From NCBI GenBank assembly GCA_021325575.1, contig JAJPGW010000012.1, positions 158,242 through 222,241 on the forward strand: a stretch of DNA of 64,000 nucleotides, in the 5' to 3' direction. Source of the DNA: Gammaproteobacteria bacterium (GTDB lineage: Bacteria > Pseudomonadota > Gammaproteobacteria > DSM-16500). The notes under the pieces were generated by a model, which saw nothing but the letters and a program-made list of their open reading frames with translations, was not told the DNA's origin and searched no databases. Made by a program: the position numbers and the translations under genes. Positions 8,602-17,827 of this stretch are shown piece after piece (position 1 is the first letter of the stretch; every line of letters begins with the position of its first letter).

Positions 8602-10092
8602 TCAATGCAACGGCATTGAAAAATCCGCGCCGTCTTTATTTTTAAACCATTTTTGAGTGATGGTTTTTAATTTTGTATAAAACTGCACGCCCTCGGTGCC
8701 GTGCATGTGAATATCACCGAACATGGAACGCTTCCAGCCACCAAAACTGTGATACGCAACGGGAACAGGAATTGGAATATTAATTCCAACCATGCCCACT
8801 TGAACTTGGTTTGCAAACGTGCGCGCAGCATTGCCGTCACGCGTGAAAATCGCTGTGCCATTTCCAAATTCGTGTTCATTCACTAATTTCAGTGCGCTTT
8901 TTAAATCTGGAACGCGCACGATTGATAAAACCGGTCCAAAAATTTCTTCTTTGTAAACACGCATTTCGGGTTTAACTTTGTCAAACAAAGTTGCTCCAAT
9001 AAAAAACCCTTTTTCGAAACCTTTGGGTTTAAAATTGCGGCCATCGACAACGAGTTCTGCACCTTCTTTTTCGCCGAGATCAATATAAGATTTCACGCGA
9101 TCCCAATGTGCATCAGTAACTAAAGGTCCCATGTCAGTTTCTTTTTTTGATCCTTCGCCAATTTTTAATTTTTCCATGCGAGGTTTGATTTTTGCAATTA
9201 ATTCATCTGCGACTTTATCGCCCACAGCGACCACAACTGAGATTGCCATGCAACGTTCACCGGCTGAGCCGTAAGCTGCACCGACAATTGCATCAGCAGC
9301 TTGATCGAGATCAGCATCCGGCATAACGACACCGTGATTTTTGGCGCCACCAAAGGCTTGAACGCGTTTGCCGTAGGAAGTTGCAGTTTTAAAAACATAT
9401 TCTGCAATTGGAGTGGAACCGACAAAGCTGACTGCTTTCACATCAGGGTGAACCAATAATGCGTTCACCGCATCTTTGTCACCTTGAACAACATTTAAAA
9501 CGCCATCAGGGACGCCTGCTTCTTTTGCCAATTCTGCTAATCGTATCGAACACGATGGATCTTTTTCAGAGGGTTTTAAAACAAATGTATTCCCGCAAGC
9601 AATCGCCATCGGAAACATCCACAATGGAATCATCACTGGAAAATTAAAAGGCGTAATACCAACGCACACGCCCAAAGGTTGCCGCACCGAATAACTATCC
9701 ATTTCCGTTGCAACATCTTCTGAAAAATTTCCTTTTAAAAGATTGGGAATCCCGCAGACAAATTCCACCACATCAATACCGCGTTGCACGGAACCTTGTG
9801 CATCCACAAATGTTTTACCATGTTCTTGCGTGACTAATTTAGCAAGCTCATCTAAATTTTTTTCTAATAACGCTTTAAATTTAAATAAAATTCGCGCGCG
9901 TTTCAAAGGTGTCGTCGCAGACCAAGCAGGAAAAGCCGCTTTTGCAGCAGCAACAGCTTTATCAATCATTGTTTGATCAGCTAAGGCGACTTCACCAATC
10001 ACGCTGCCTGTTGCTGGATTATAAATATCGAGCGTTTTGCCTTTGCTTTCGATTGTTTTGCCATTGATGAAGTGGGCGACTTTATATGTCAT
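8602..10092 (-). CDS. mmsA: Methylmalonate-semialdehyde dehydrogenase (CoA-acylating)
   Basis: This 496-residue aldehyde dehydrogenase converts methylmalonate semialdehyde, NAD and CoA to propionyl-CoA and CO2, the end of the valine route. Motifs include GITPFNFPVMIPLWMFPMA (characteristic of MmsA), VLKPSEKDPS, the NAD-binding FVGSTPIAEYV, and the catalytic cysteine in GERCMA (residue 281). MmsA lacks the usual general-base Glu of other aldehyde dehydrogenases, and the FGGAKNHGVV segment here agrees with that. Its start is 60 bp from the divergent permease start. Confidence 0.95.
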   Translation of the reverse strand: MTYKVAHFINGKTIESKGKTLDIYNPATGSVIGEVALADQTMIDKAVAAAKAAFPAWSATTPLKRARILFKFKALLEKNLDELAKLVTQEHGKTFVDAQGSVQRGIDVVEFVCGIPNLLKGNFSEDVATEMDSYSVRQPLGVCVGITPFNFPVMIPLWMFPMAIACGNTFVLKPSEKDPSCSIRLAELAKEAGVPDGVLNVVQGDKDAVNALLVHPDVKAVSFVGSTPIAEYVFKTATSYGKRVQAFGGAKNHGVVMPDADLDQAADAIVGAAYGSAGERCMAISVVVAVGDKVADELIAKIKPRMEKLKIGEGSKKETDMGPLVTDAHWDRVKSYIDLGEKEGAELVVDGRNFKPKGFEKGFFIGATLFDKVKPEMRVYKEEIFGPVLSIVRVPDLKSALKLVNEHEFGNGTAIFTRDGNAARTFANQVQVGMVGINIPIPVPVAYHSFGGWKRSMFGDIHMHGTEGVQFYTKLKTITQKWFKNKDGADFSMPLH

Positions 10093-10160
10093 GTGACTTT
10101 TCCTTCAGAAACTATTTTGTGTTATTGTATTCTTAAATCATTTACTCACAAGTGATATTT

Positions 10161-11525
10161 ATGGCCGTCGAACGCATCAAGCCGATCACCGAATATCGAG
10201 AAGCACTAAAGCGCTGTCTGACAGCGTGGGATCTGACTTTGTTAGGTGTGGGTGCAATCATTGGCGCAGGCGTCTTTGTATTAACTGGTGTTGCAGCGGC
10301 TACCAAAGCAGGCCCTGCCGTTTCCGTGTCCTATGTTGTTGCCGGATTAGCATGTTTGTTTTCAGCATTAGCCTACGCAGAACTCGCTGCCAGTATTGGC
10401 GGCTGTGGTAGTGCTTATAGTTATTCTTATGTCGGATTCGGGCAATTTATCGCATGGGTGATAGGCTGGGATTTATTACTCGAATACACCATGAGTGTTT
10501 CGACCGTTACGATTGGCTGGTCGGGTTATGTGAATAATGCGCTGGAATCGATTGGCATTACACTGCCTGAACGGTTTACTAAAAATCCTTTTGATGGCGG
10601 GCTTGTTGATTTGCCCGCGGTGATTATCATTGGCTTTCTTGCCATTCTCTTGTGTATTGGGTCAAAACAAAGTTCGCGTTTTAATTCGCTAATGGTTCTG
10701 ATTAAATTAAGCGTGATTGCGATTTTCATTTTTATTGCTGTGCAAAATATTCAAACGACGAATTGGCAAAACTTTTTTCCCTTTGGCTGGGAAGGCGTGA
10801 TGAATGGTGCGGCACTGGTCTTTTTTGCCTATATTGGTTTTGATGCTGTTTCAACCGCTGCCGAAGAAACCATCGATCCTCAGCGCAGTTTACCCATTGG
10901 TATTATCACGTCTGTCGTTTTTTGTACTCTGATTTATATTGTTGTCGGTGTATTATTGACGGGGATTGTTCCCTATCAAATATTGAATGTCCCGTCACCC
11001 ATCGCTTCCGCCCTATTGAAAATTGGGCATCCTGTGGCAGCAGGCATTATTGCTTTGGGTGCAGTTGCAGGTCTTACCACGGTCATGTTAGTCATGTATT
11101 ACGGGTTAACACGGGTGTGTCTTGCCATCACCCGCGATGGATTGCTGCCATCTTTTTTTGCTAGCATCAATGCTAAGACTCGAACCCCTGTTTTGATCAT
11201 TTCGCTGAGTGGTCTCGTGATTGCAGCCATTGCTGGGTTCGTGCCTATTCATTTGGCCGCGGAACTTGTGAATATTGGTACCTTGGCTGCGTTTGCCCTG
11301 GTTTGCGGGGGGGTTATCGTATTACGTATTACGCAACCCGATCTTGAGAGGCCGTTTAGACTTCCATTTAACCCATTAATTCCATTAGCCGGACTTTTGT
11401 TCTGCCTCTATCTCATGGTACATCTGGCCTGGATGACCTGGGCGCGATTTATTATCTGGTTTTTCATAGGGTTAGCAGTATATTTTCTATACAGTCGTAA
11501 GCATAGTTTGCTGTCCAATTATTAG
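10161..11525 (+). CDS. APC-family amino acid permease (cationic amino acid transporter type)
   Basis: This integral membrane protein (454 residues) has about 12 helices. The first helix carries the substrate/cation motif GVGAIIGAGVFVLTG, and the FFAYIGFDAVSTAAEE segment is the conserved helix-6 region of the CAT/YhdG subgroup. Such proteins import basic or other amino acids. I prefer the ATG at 10161 to the GTG at 10152, although neither has a strong ribosome site. It is divergent from the valine genes mmsAB, which hints at, but does not prove, a branched-chain or general amino acid substrate. Confidence 0.9.
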   Translation: MAVERIKPITEYREALKRCLTAWDLTLLGVGAIIGAGVFVLTGVAAATKAGPAVSVSYVVAGLACLFSALAYAELAASIGGCGSAYSYSYVGFGQFIAWVIGWDLLLEYTMSVSTVTIGWSGYVNNALESIGITLPERFTKNPFDGGLVDLPAVIIIGFLAILLCIGSKQSSRFNSLMVLIKLSVIAIFIFIAVQNIQTTNWQNFFPFGWEGVMNGAALVFFAYIGFDAVSTAAEETIDPQRSLPIGIITSVVFCTLIYIVVGVLLTGIVPYQILNVPSPIASALLKIGHPVAAGIIALGAVAGLTTVMLVMYYGLTRVCLAITRDGLLPSFFASINAKTRTPVLIISLSGLVIAAIAGFVPIHLAAELVNIGTLAAFALVCGGVIVLRITQPDLERPFRLPFNPLIPLAGLLFCLYLMVHLAWMTWARFIIWFFIGLAVYFLYSRKHSLLSNY

Positions 11526-11537
11526 GCTTGTTTTTTG

Positions 11538-11557
11538 CTTAAAAATCAATTAGAATG
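11538..11557 (+). promoter_or_regulatory. Weak PmrA-type box upstream of the 11602 gene
   Basis: CTTAAAAAT-N2-ATTAGAATG keeps the 11-bp core spacing, but the second core is TTAG, not TTAA. It lies about 45 bp before the ATG at 11602, the same distance as the better boxes. Confidence 0.4.
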
Positions 11558-11601
11558 CACTCGCTCAGCTCATTAATTGAACTAATTATAATCAATAAAC
11601 C

Positions 11602-13554
11602 ATGCAAACGAGACCAACTGAAAGTCTATGGGGACGATGCTGGTCTGGCACAACTAGCTTTTGCCGGAAAGCGGGCTCAGTTATTAAAAAAACGGTTTCG
11701 GTTGTTAAAAAAGGTGTCAAATGGGGTATCATCGTACCTAATGTTATTACAGCTGCAGTAGTAGTCTTAGCCGCCAGAAATCTTTTTAGCAATCAAAAAG
11801 CAGCAGAAGAATTATTTGAAACCCCAAATCCCAACGATGCCAATGTCTTAATTATGGCCATTACTTTTACTGCCGGTACTGTTATCGGGACTGTACCTCG
11901 CATTTGGTCAATCATTAAATATTGTCGCGGAAACCCTACGCCCAAGAAAAAAAACACCGAAGAGATTTCAGAATCCAAGAAACCAGCTGATAATTCTCAC
12001 GATCCTGTTCTTGAAACTGCCGACCAACTCGAAAATCAAGAACCTGAGGCTGATACCCCGCCTGATTCATTACCTGTCGCTGCCGATCAAATTGGAAATA
12101 CCGTTGCCGAAAGCAAAGCAGAAGAGACTCAAGAATTGTTAGCAGATGACGAGGAAACCTGCTGCGAAGCCTGTGGAAATGATTATTGCTCTTGCTCTCG
12201 CCGTTGCCTTAGCTCGCATATGGCATTTTGGTTTAAACGTCTTTGTTCCACCAATATTCTTACCACTTGCATTATCGCTGGTAATCTTGGCATGGTAACC
12301 ATTTTTAGAACAATTCGGGGACAATCCGCACCGGAATTTCTAAATGACGAGTCCTCTCTCGGTCAATTTTTACAGGTCATGACTTGGGTATTGCCAATTG
12401 AATTTGCGCTTAATTATCTCGCTTATAATTTAAATTTTTTAACCTATCCTAGAATTGATAAAATGAAAGAAGCGGTGCAAACCAAGGAATATGATTTAAC
12501 CGGTGCAAATTTAGCTTTTACGATGCTCTTAGCTTCACCTTGTATTTTGAGTTCCCCTTTTGGTACTTATTTTAACTTAACCTCTTCATTTGAAAATTTC
12601 GTATTTTTTAAAAACCTTTTTGAAGCCGGTATTAAACCCATTGCAATTATTTTTAGCGCAATAAATTTGCCTATTACTGCTATCATGTTATTTCCAAGCG
12701 CTCATGATTTTGTTGCCACTTTTCGTGCTGATCCTTCTAAGAGTTTTCGCGAAAGATTAGGCATGGTATTTGAAGTGCCTTACTATTATTCGGAAAGATT
12801 AGATTATTTAACCTGCGGTCTTGCTTCAAATCCTCTAAGAATAGTGTCGCGAGTTCTGATTGTGGCAAATATTTTAGATTCTGGTTGTACTTTGCTAAAC
12901 ACTGAAATTGGAACGAAATGTACTTTTTATGATCTTGGATGGGGCGTTGATACAAGTGTTGATATGCACCAAAGTACAGCGCTTACTGCTTGCCCCACTG
13001 TCCTTCCAGTCAAAATATTTGCATGGGGCGCAGGATTAAGTACTCAATTTTTAATGTTTTCATTAAGTGCATACGGGGTGAAGAAATTTTGTAAAGAAAT
13101 GAGTGAGCAAACACCATTCGTACTTGAAGAAGTGCTAGATGAAAAACTTCGTATGCTGCCTCCGCCGCTTAGGAAAATCGTCGCTCAATATTATTCTGAT
13201 GAAAATATTCAAAAGACCAAGCCAACACAATTAAAAGGCCCGGGAAACAATTCAATGTTTGCCGAAAGCAAAAAACCTAGAGAAACGGATCGTCTTTTGG
13301 GTAATGCGAGAAATGATACCATCCCTTATGCCGCGACCGTCATCACGATCAAGCCACAGCAAAGTGCATCAGGCTCCTCTCGCAGACCTTCATTATTTCC
13401 AAATGGTAATGGCTATCAACGTCTTGACGAAGCAAAACATGCAAATGGAACTAATGGATATACTGTTACAGCTCCAGGGGGTCCGATCGTTGCACACAGT
13501 TCACCGGGGAGCTCTCCGAGAAGTAACTTGGGTCGCAAAAGTTCTGAGGATTAA
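11602..13554 (+). CDS. Unknown multi-pass membrane protein with host-sorting-like motifs, candidate effector
   Basis: No family was recognised for this 650-residue protein. Hydrophobic segments lie at about residues 43-60, 72-95, 212-235, 253-275, 300-320, 345-370, 410-430 and 475-505. A cytosol-type acidic region (110-185) ends in a cysteine cluster at residues 187-202 (CC, CxxxxCxC, C) that could bind metal. The long polar tail (from about 540) contains ETDRLL (561-566) and YQRL (605-608), and ETQELL occurs at 175-180. These fit eukaryotic dileucine and YxxPhi sorting patterns. The ribosome site is weak. A degenerate PmrA box precedes it. I infer an effector acting in host membranes; an ordinary inner-membrane protein is the alternative. 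Confidence 0.6.
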   Translation: MQTRPTESLWGRCWSGTTSFCRKAGSVIKKTVSVVKKGVKWGIIVPNVITAAVVVLAARNLFSNQKAAEELFETPNPNDANVLIMAITFTAGTVIGTVPRIWSIIKYCRGNPTPKKKNTEEISESKKPADNSHDPVLETADQLENQEPEADTPPDSLPVAADQIGNTVAESKAEETQELLADDEETCCEACGNDYCSCSRRCLSSHMAFWFKRLCSTNILTTCIIAGNLGMVTIFRTIRGQSAPEFLNDESSLGQFLQVMTWVLPIEFALNYLAYNLNFLTYPRIDKMKEAVQTKEYDLTGANLAFTMLLASPCILSSPFGTYFNLTSSFENFVFFKNLFEAGIKPIAIIFSAINLPITAIMLFPSAHDFVATFRADPSKSFRERLGMVFEVPYYYSERLDYLTCGLASNPLRIVSRVLIVANILDSGCTLLNTEIGTKCTFYDLGWGVDTSVDMHQSTALTACPTVLPVKIFAWGAGLSTQFLMFSLSAYGVKKFCKEMSEQTPFVLEEVLDEKLRMLPPPLRKIVAQYYSDENIQKTKPTQLKGPGNNSMFAESKKPRETDRLLGNARNDTIPYAATVITIKPQQSASGSSRRPSLFPNGNGYQRLDEAKHANGTNGYTVTAPGGPIVAHSSPGSSPRSNLGRKSSED

Positions 13555-13666
13555 TCCCCGGATAGGTTTTACTCATGCCCGCACTCAACTGCTCGAAATC
13601 TTAGTGTACATAAATTTTTTCAATGTGCTAAAATCTCCCCCGATTATTAACACACATGAGGATCTT

Positions 13667-14299
13667 ATGCCTAAGATGAAGAAGAAAATGAAAGTTAAAA
13701 AAACGGCGGTTAAAGCTAAAAAAACAAAACCCGTAAAAAAAACCAAAGCCAAAGCAAAAACTGTAAAAAAAGCCAAAAAAGTGGTACGTAAAAAAGCGAA
13801 AGTCCAAGCGATTCCGAAAGGCTATCATACTCTGACCCCCTATTTGATTATTGACAATGCGCGCGAAGCGATTGAGTTTTACAAAAAAGCCTTTGGCGCG
13901 AAAGAAATTTTTGTAATGGAAAAAGATGGCAAAATCGGCCATGCCGAAATGAAGTTCGGTGATTCCATGGTGATGTTGGCTGATGAATATCCGCAAATGA
14001 ATGCACGCGGCCCGAAATCGATTGGTGGTTCGCCGGTTTCTATGCATTTATATATGAAAGATGTTGATCAAGTGATTAAGCAGGCTGTTGCGGCGGGTGC
14101 TACCTTGACTCATCCGGTCAGCGATAAATTTTATGGTGATCGAAGTGGTGGTGTAATCGATCCATTTGGTCATAGCTGGCATGTGTCGACACATATTGAA
14201 GATGTTCCGCCGAAGGAATTGAAAAGACGCGCGGAAGAGTTTTGTGCGGCTCAGGGTCAGAAAGAAGAAACAGCTGAAATAGCTGAAGAAACCATGTAA
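13667..14299 (+). CDS. VOC-superfamily (PhnB-like) protein with lysine-rich N-terminal tail
   Basis: The 210-residue protein begins with about 48 residues that are almost half lysine (KK, KVKK, KAKK repeats), like histone H1 tails. A PhnB-type glyoxalase/bleomycin-resistance fold follows: TPYLIIDNAREAIEFYKKAFGAKE, HAEMKFGDSMVMLADE, and the C-terminal DRSGGVIDPFGHSWHVSTH. The ATG at 13667 has GAGG six bases upstream. Longer frames to 13259 run through the preceding gene and are not credible. PhnB-like proteins have no fixed reaction. The tail suggests nucleic acid binding and is the odd feature. Confidence 0.8.
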   Translation: MPKMKKKMKVKKTAVKAKKTKPVKKTKAKAKTVKKAKKVVRKKAKVQAIPKGYHTLTPYLIIDNAREAIEFYKKAFGAKEIFVMEKDGKIGHAEMKFGDSMVMLADEYPQMNARGPKSIGGSPVSMHLYMKDVDQVIKQAVAAGATLTHPVSDKFYGDRSGGVIDPFGHSWHVSTHIEDVPPKELKRRAEEFCAAQGQKEETAEIAEETM

Positions 14300-14310
14300 A
14301 AGAAGCATTT

Positions 14311-14395
14311 TGTCATCCTGAGCGAAGCGAAGGATCTACCTAAATTTTCCCTGAAGCCAATTTTAGGAAGATCCTTCGCTTCGCTCAGGATGACA
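14311..14395. repeat. Family B palindromic repeat
   Basis: TGTCATCCTGAGCGAAGCGA at the left end is the inverted copy of the right end, separated by about 35 bp. It lies between the convergent VOC gene and liuE and could act as a bidirectional transcription stop or RNA stabiliser. Confidence 0.9.
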
Positions 14396-14398
14396 GCA

Positions 14399-15298
14399 TT
14401 ATTTTCCACTCATCGCTTGCCCTGCTTTTGAATGAGAGGATTTATGCAAATGTTGAAGCATATAATCCCCCGCTGCCATCAGTTTTTTCAAGTCAATGCC
14501 GGTTTTGATATTCATGCCATTTAGCATGTATAACACATCCTCGGTTGCGACATTGCCTGAGGCGCCTTTAGCATAGGGACATCCACCTAATCCAGCGACA
14601 GAACTATCTACTACAGCAATTCCTTTTTCTAATGCGACATAAATATTCGCTAGGGCTTGTCCATAAGTATCATGAAAATGCACGGCTAATTTTTCTGCGG
14701 GAATTTTCGGTAAAATGGTTTCGAGTAATTTTTTGGTTTTAAGCGGTGTACCAACACCAATCGTGTCGCCCAATGAAATTTCATAACAACCTAACGCAAT
14801 TAATTTTTCTGCGACTTTCAAAACAGCTTCGGGTGAAATTTCACCTTCATACGGGCAGCCTAATACACAAGAAATATAACCGCGCACGGGAATATTTTTT
14901 TCTTTGGCAATTGTGGTAATGTCAGCCACCCGTTGTAAACATTCCTCGACGGAGCAATTGACATTGCGTTTACAAAATTCTTCGGAAGGCGTAGAAAATA
15001 CGGCAATTTCACAAACACCCGCTGCTAATGCTTTTTTTAAGCCATTCGCATTCGGAACAAATACAGGATAGGAAATTCCAGGTTTTTTCTTAATGCCTTG
15101 CAACACTTCGGTATGATCGGCAAGCTGCGGAATCCATTTCGGTGACACAAAACTGGTGACTTCGATTGCCTTCAATCCCGTCTCAGACAAGCGATTGATA
15201 AATTCGATTTTAGTCGTCGCATCAATTGTTGTGGGCTCACTTTGCAATCCATCACGCGGACTGACTTCCACAATTTTTACAAACGTTGGAAAGGTCAT
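14399..15298 (-). CDS. liuE: Hydroxymethylglutaryl-CoA lyase
   Basis: This TIM-barrel lyase (299 residues) splits HMG-CoA to acetyl-CoA and acetoacetate, the last leucine step. It has EVSPRDGLQSEP at the N-terminus (catalytic Arg, metal Asp), EVTSFVSPKWIPQLADH, the metal-binding HFHDTYGQALANI, and the signature GLGGCPYAKGASGNVATED with the active-site cysteine. It is the last gene of the operon, 3 bp after the methylglutaconyl-CoA hydratase stop. Confidence 0.95.
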   Translation of the reverse strand: MTFPTFVKIVEVSPRDGLQSEPTTIDATTKIEFINRLSETGLKAIEVTSFVSPKWIPQLADHTEVLQGIKKKPGISYPVFVPNANGLKKALAAGVCEIAVFSTPSEEFCKRNVNCSVEECLQRVADITTIAKEKNIPVRGYISCVLGCPYEGEISPEAVLKVAEKLIALGCYEISLGDTIGVGTPLKTKKLLETILPKIPAEKLAVHFHDTYGQALANIYVALEKGIAVVDSSVAGLGGCPYAKGASGNVATEDVLYMLNGMNIKTGIDLKKLMAAGDYMLQHLHKSSHSKAGQAMSGK

Positions 15299-15301
15299 GG
15301 T

Positions 15302-16087
15302 TTATTCCCATTTTGGATTACGTTTTTCTAAAAACGCTTGCAACCCCTCTTTCGCATCATCGGTCGTGCGCATCATGGCAAGATGCTCTACTGTATAGTA
15401 TATAATTTTTTCAGAAAGTTCGCTATGCGCGACATGAGCAATTAATTTTTTGGCTTCGCGCAGGGCATTTGGACTGTTTTTTAAAAGATTTTCTGCGATC
15501 ATCCAACCGGATTGCATTAATTTTTCTTCGCTAACGATATGTTGGACCAGATGAATGCGTTTGGCTTCCAGTGAATCAAATTTTTCAGCGGTTAAAAAAT
15601 AATATCGAGCGACGCGTTCACCAATCGCTGCAATCACATAAGGACTGATCATGGAGGGTGTTAAACCAATTTTTGCTTCGGAAAAGCAAAAGACGGCGTT
15701 TTCTGATGCGACTGCAATGTCACAACAAGCAGTGAGTCCCAATCCTCCGCCCATGGCACCACCTTGAATGAGTGCGATGGTCGGTTTTGGAAAATGATAA
15801 AGTTTAAAAAAAACTTCAGCTAATTGTTTCGCATCTTGAATATTTTCCTCATTCGAATTTTTTTGCGCTTTCTGCATCCAGGTGAGATCTGCGCCCGCAC
15901 AAAAATGTTCGCCCGCACCTGCTAGCATCATGAGACGGATTTTTTCATCTTTGGCGGTGGTGTCGATAACACTTAACAGCTCATGAATCATTTCTTCATT
16001 CATGGCGTTGCGTTTTTCAGGACGGTTTAAAAAAACCTGTAAAATCGTATCTTTTTTCTCGATTTTTAAGGTTTTGAAATTATTCAT
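15302..16087 (-). CDS. liuC: Methylglutaconyl-CoA hydratase (crotonase family)
   Basis: This 261-residue crotonase-fold enzyme should hydrate 3-methylglutaconyl-CoA to HMG-CoA. Oxyanion-hole segments are visible: HFCAGADLTWMQKA and IQGGAMGGGLGLTACCDIAVA. The SEAKIGLTPSMISPYV segment is typical of the LiuC/AUH group. Its placement between the MCC beta and HMG-CoA lyase genes fixes the substrate. It is 113 bp after the carboxylase subunit, with a family A repeat in that gap. Confidence 0.92.
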   Translation of the reverse strand: MNNFKTLKIEKKDTILQVFLNRPEKRNAMNEEMIHELLSVIDTTAKDEKIRLMMLAGAGEHFCAGADLTWMQKAQKNSNEENIQDAKQLAEVFFKLYHFPKPTIALIQGGAMGGGLGLTACCDIAVASENAVFCFSEAKIGLTPSMISPYVIAAIGERVARYYFLTAEKFDSLEAKRIHLVQHIVSEEKLMQSGWMIAENLLKNSPNALREAKKLIAHVAHSELSEKIIYYTVEHLAMMRTTDDAKEGLQAFLEKRNPKWE

Positions 16088-16109
16088 GCCAGTTCCTTGT
16101 CGTTAAACT

Positions 16110-16191
16110 CGTCATTGCGAGGAGCGCTTTTTGCGACGAAGCAATCTCTCAACAGATTGCTTCGTCGCAAAAAGCGCTCCTCGCAATGACG
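16110..16191. repeat. Family A palindromic repeat (matched arms)
   Basis: This nearly perfect 82-bp palindrome has both arms of the GGAGCGCTTTTTGCGACGAAG subtype and a short centre around TCTCAACAGA. It lies inside the leucine operon between the carboxyltransferase and hydratase genes (upstream of liuC). Confidence 0.92.
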
Positions 16192-16200
16192 ATCGTGACG

Positions 16201-17808
16201 TTACATTCTAAATACACCAAAATTAGTAGGTCCAATCGGCGCATTTAATGCCGCAGACAAACTCAAAATTAAAATCCTTCGGGTATCGACTGGATCAATT
16301 ACACCATCATCCCACAAACGCGCACTGGAATAATACGCATGACTTTGTTTAGCATATTGCGCGAGGATGGGAGATTTTAATTTTTCTTCATCGTCCCACG
16401 ACCATGGTTTGCCTAGTCGTTCTTTTTTCTCGCGTGTGACTTGAGCTAATACATTCGCAGCTTGTTCACCGCCCATGACTGCAATGCGTGCATTCGGCCA
16501 CATAAATAAAAATCGGGGATCATACGCGCGGCCGCACATGGCATAATTTCCTGCGCCATAACTGCCACCAATAATCACGGTGACTTTTGGCACATTGGCA
16601 CATGCAACGGCTGTTACTAATTTTGCACCGTGTTTAGCTATGCCTTCCGCTTCGACCTTGCTGCCCACCATAAATCCAGTAATATTTTGTAAAAAAATCA
16701 GCGGAATTTTTCGTTGACAACACAGTTCGATAAATTGCGCCGCTTTTAAAGCGGATTCTGAAAATAAAATCCCATTATTTGCAATAATTCCAACGGGTAT
16801 TCCCTGTAAACGCGCAAAACAGCACACGATGGTTTTTCCATATTGCGCTTTAAATTCATCAAATTCAGAGCCATCTACAATGCGCGCAATAATTTCGCGT
16901 ACATCAAAAGGATAGCGCGGATCCGCTGGAATAACGCCATAAATATCATTGATATTTAAAAGGGGTTCGCGAGGTTCTGAAAGTTCCAACGAAATTTTTT
17001 TCTTGCGATTTAAATTGGCAATCACTCGACGCGCAATTTCTAAGGCGTGCTCATCATTTTGTGCATAATGATCTGCAACGCCTGAAACACGGCAATGCAC
17101 ATCGGCACCGCCTAAGCTTTCAGCTGTCACGATTTCACCGGTCGCCGCTTTCACTAACGGTGGGCCAGCTAAAAATATCGTTGCTTGATTGCGTACCATA
17201 ATGGATTCATCGGCCATCGCTGGCACGTATGCGCCACCCGCAGTGCACGATCCCATCACGACCGCGACTTGCGGAATATTGGCAGCAGACATATTCGCTT
17301 GATTGAAGAAAATCCGTCCAAAATGATTTTCGTCGGGAAAGACTTCATCTTGTTTTGGTAAAAAAGCACCGCCCGAATCCACCAAATAGACGCAAGGCAA
17401 ATGATTTTCAGCTGCGATCGTTTGTGCGCGTAAATGTTTTTTAACCGTCATCGGATAATACGTGCCACCTTTGACCGTTGCGTCGTTCGCAACAATCATG
17501 CAATCAATGCCATTGATCTTGCCAACGCCTGTGATGATGCCAGCCGCTGGAATTTCATCGTCATACATTTCAAATGCGGCAAGTTGTGATAATTCTAAAA
17601 ATTCGGAACCCGGATCCAGCAATAATCGAATGCGATCGCGCGGTAATAATTTGCCGTGTTCGCGATGACGTTCGCGAGAAACTTCGTTGCCGCCTTCTTG
17701 AATGCGTGCAAGTTTTTGTTTTAAATCGTCGACAATCGCGAGCATCGCTTCTGAATTACGTCGATAATTTTCACTGTTTGGATCAACCTGCGTTTGAAAA
17801 GCCGTCAC
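16201..17808 (-). CDS. liuB: Methylcrotonyl-CoA carboxylase, carboxyltransferase (beta) subunit
   Basis: This 535-residue carboxyltransferase moves CO2 from carboxybiotin to 3-methylcrotonyl-CoA. It has two crotonase-like halves: [35 protein letters not shown] and [12 protein letters not shown] in the first; [31 protein letters not shown] and [19 protein letters not shown] in the second. The GTG at 17808 has CAGGAG seven bases upstream and gives the usual QVDPNS start. A longer ATG frame from 17847 would overlap the dehydrogenase gene. The biotin-carrying alpha subunit, normally in the same operon, is not in this window. Confidence 0.93.
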   Translation of the reverse strand: MTAFQTQVDPNSENYRRNSEAMLAIVDDLKQKLARIQEGGNEVSRERHREHGKLLPRDRIRLLLDPGSEFLELSQLAAFEMYDDEIPAAGIITGVGKINGIDCMIVANDATVKGGTYYPMTVKKHLRAQTIAAENHLPCVYLVDSGGAFLPKQDEVFPDENHFGRIFFNQANMSAANIPQVAVVMGSCTAGGAYVPAMADESIMVRNQATIFLAGPPLVKAATGEIVTAESLGGADVHCRVSGVADHYAQNDEHALEIARRVIANLNRKKKISLELSEPREPLLNINDIYGVIPADPRYPFDVREIIARIVDGSEFDEFKAQYGKTIVCCFARLQGIPVGIIANNGILFSESALKAAQFIELCCQRKIPLIFLQNITGFMVGSKVEAEGIAKHGAKLVTAVACANVPKVTVIIGGSYGAGNYAMCGRAYDPRFLFMWPNARIAVMGGEQAANVLAQVTREKKERLGKPWSWDDEEKLKSPILAQYAKQSHAYYSSARLWDDGVIDPVDTRRILILSLSAALNAPIGPTNFGVFRM

Positions 17809-17827
17809 GGTAGCTCCTGGAATTTTT

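Noticed and set aside
13259..13666. Upstream extension of the VOC frame
   Set aside because: It lies mainly inside the 11602 gene in another frame and has no conserved content.
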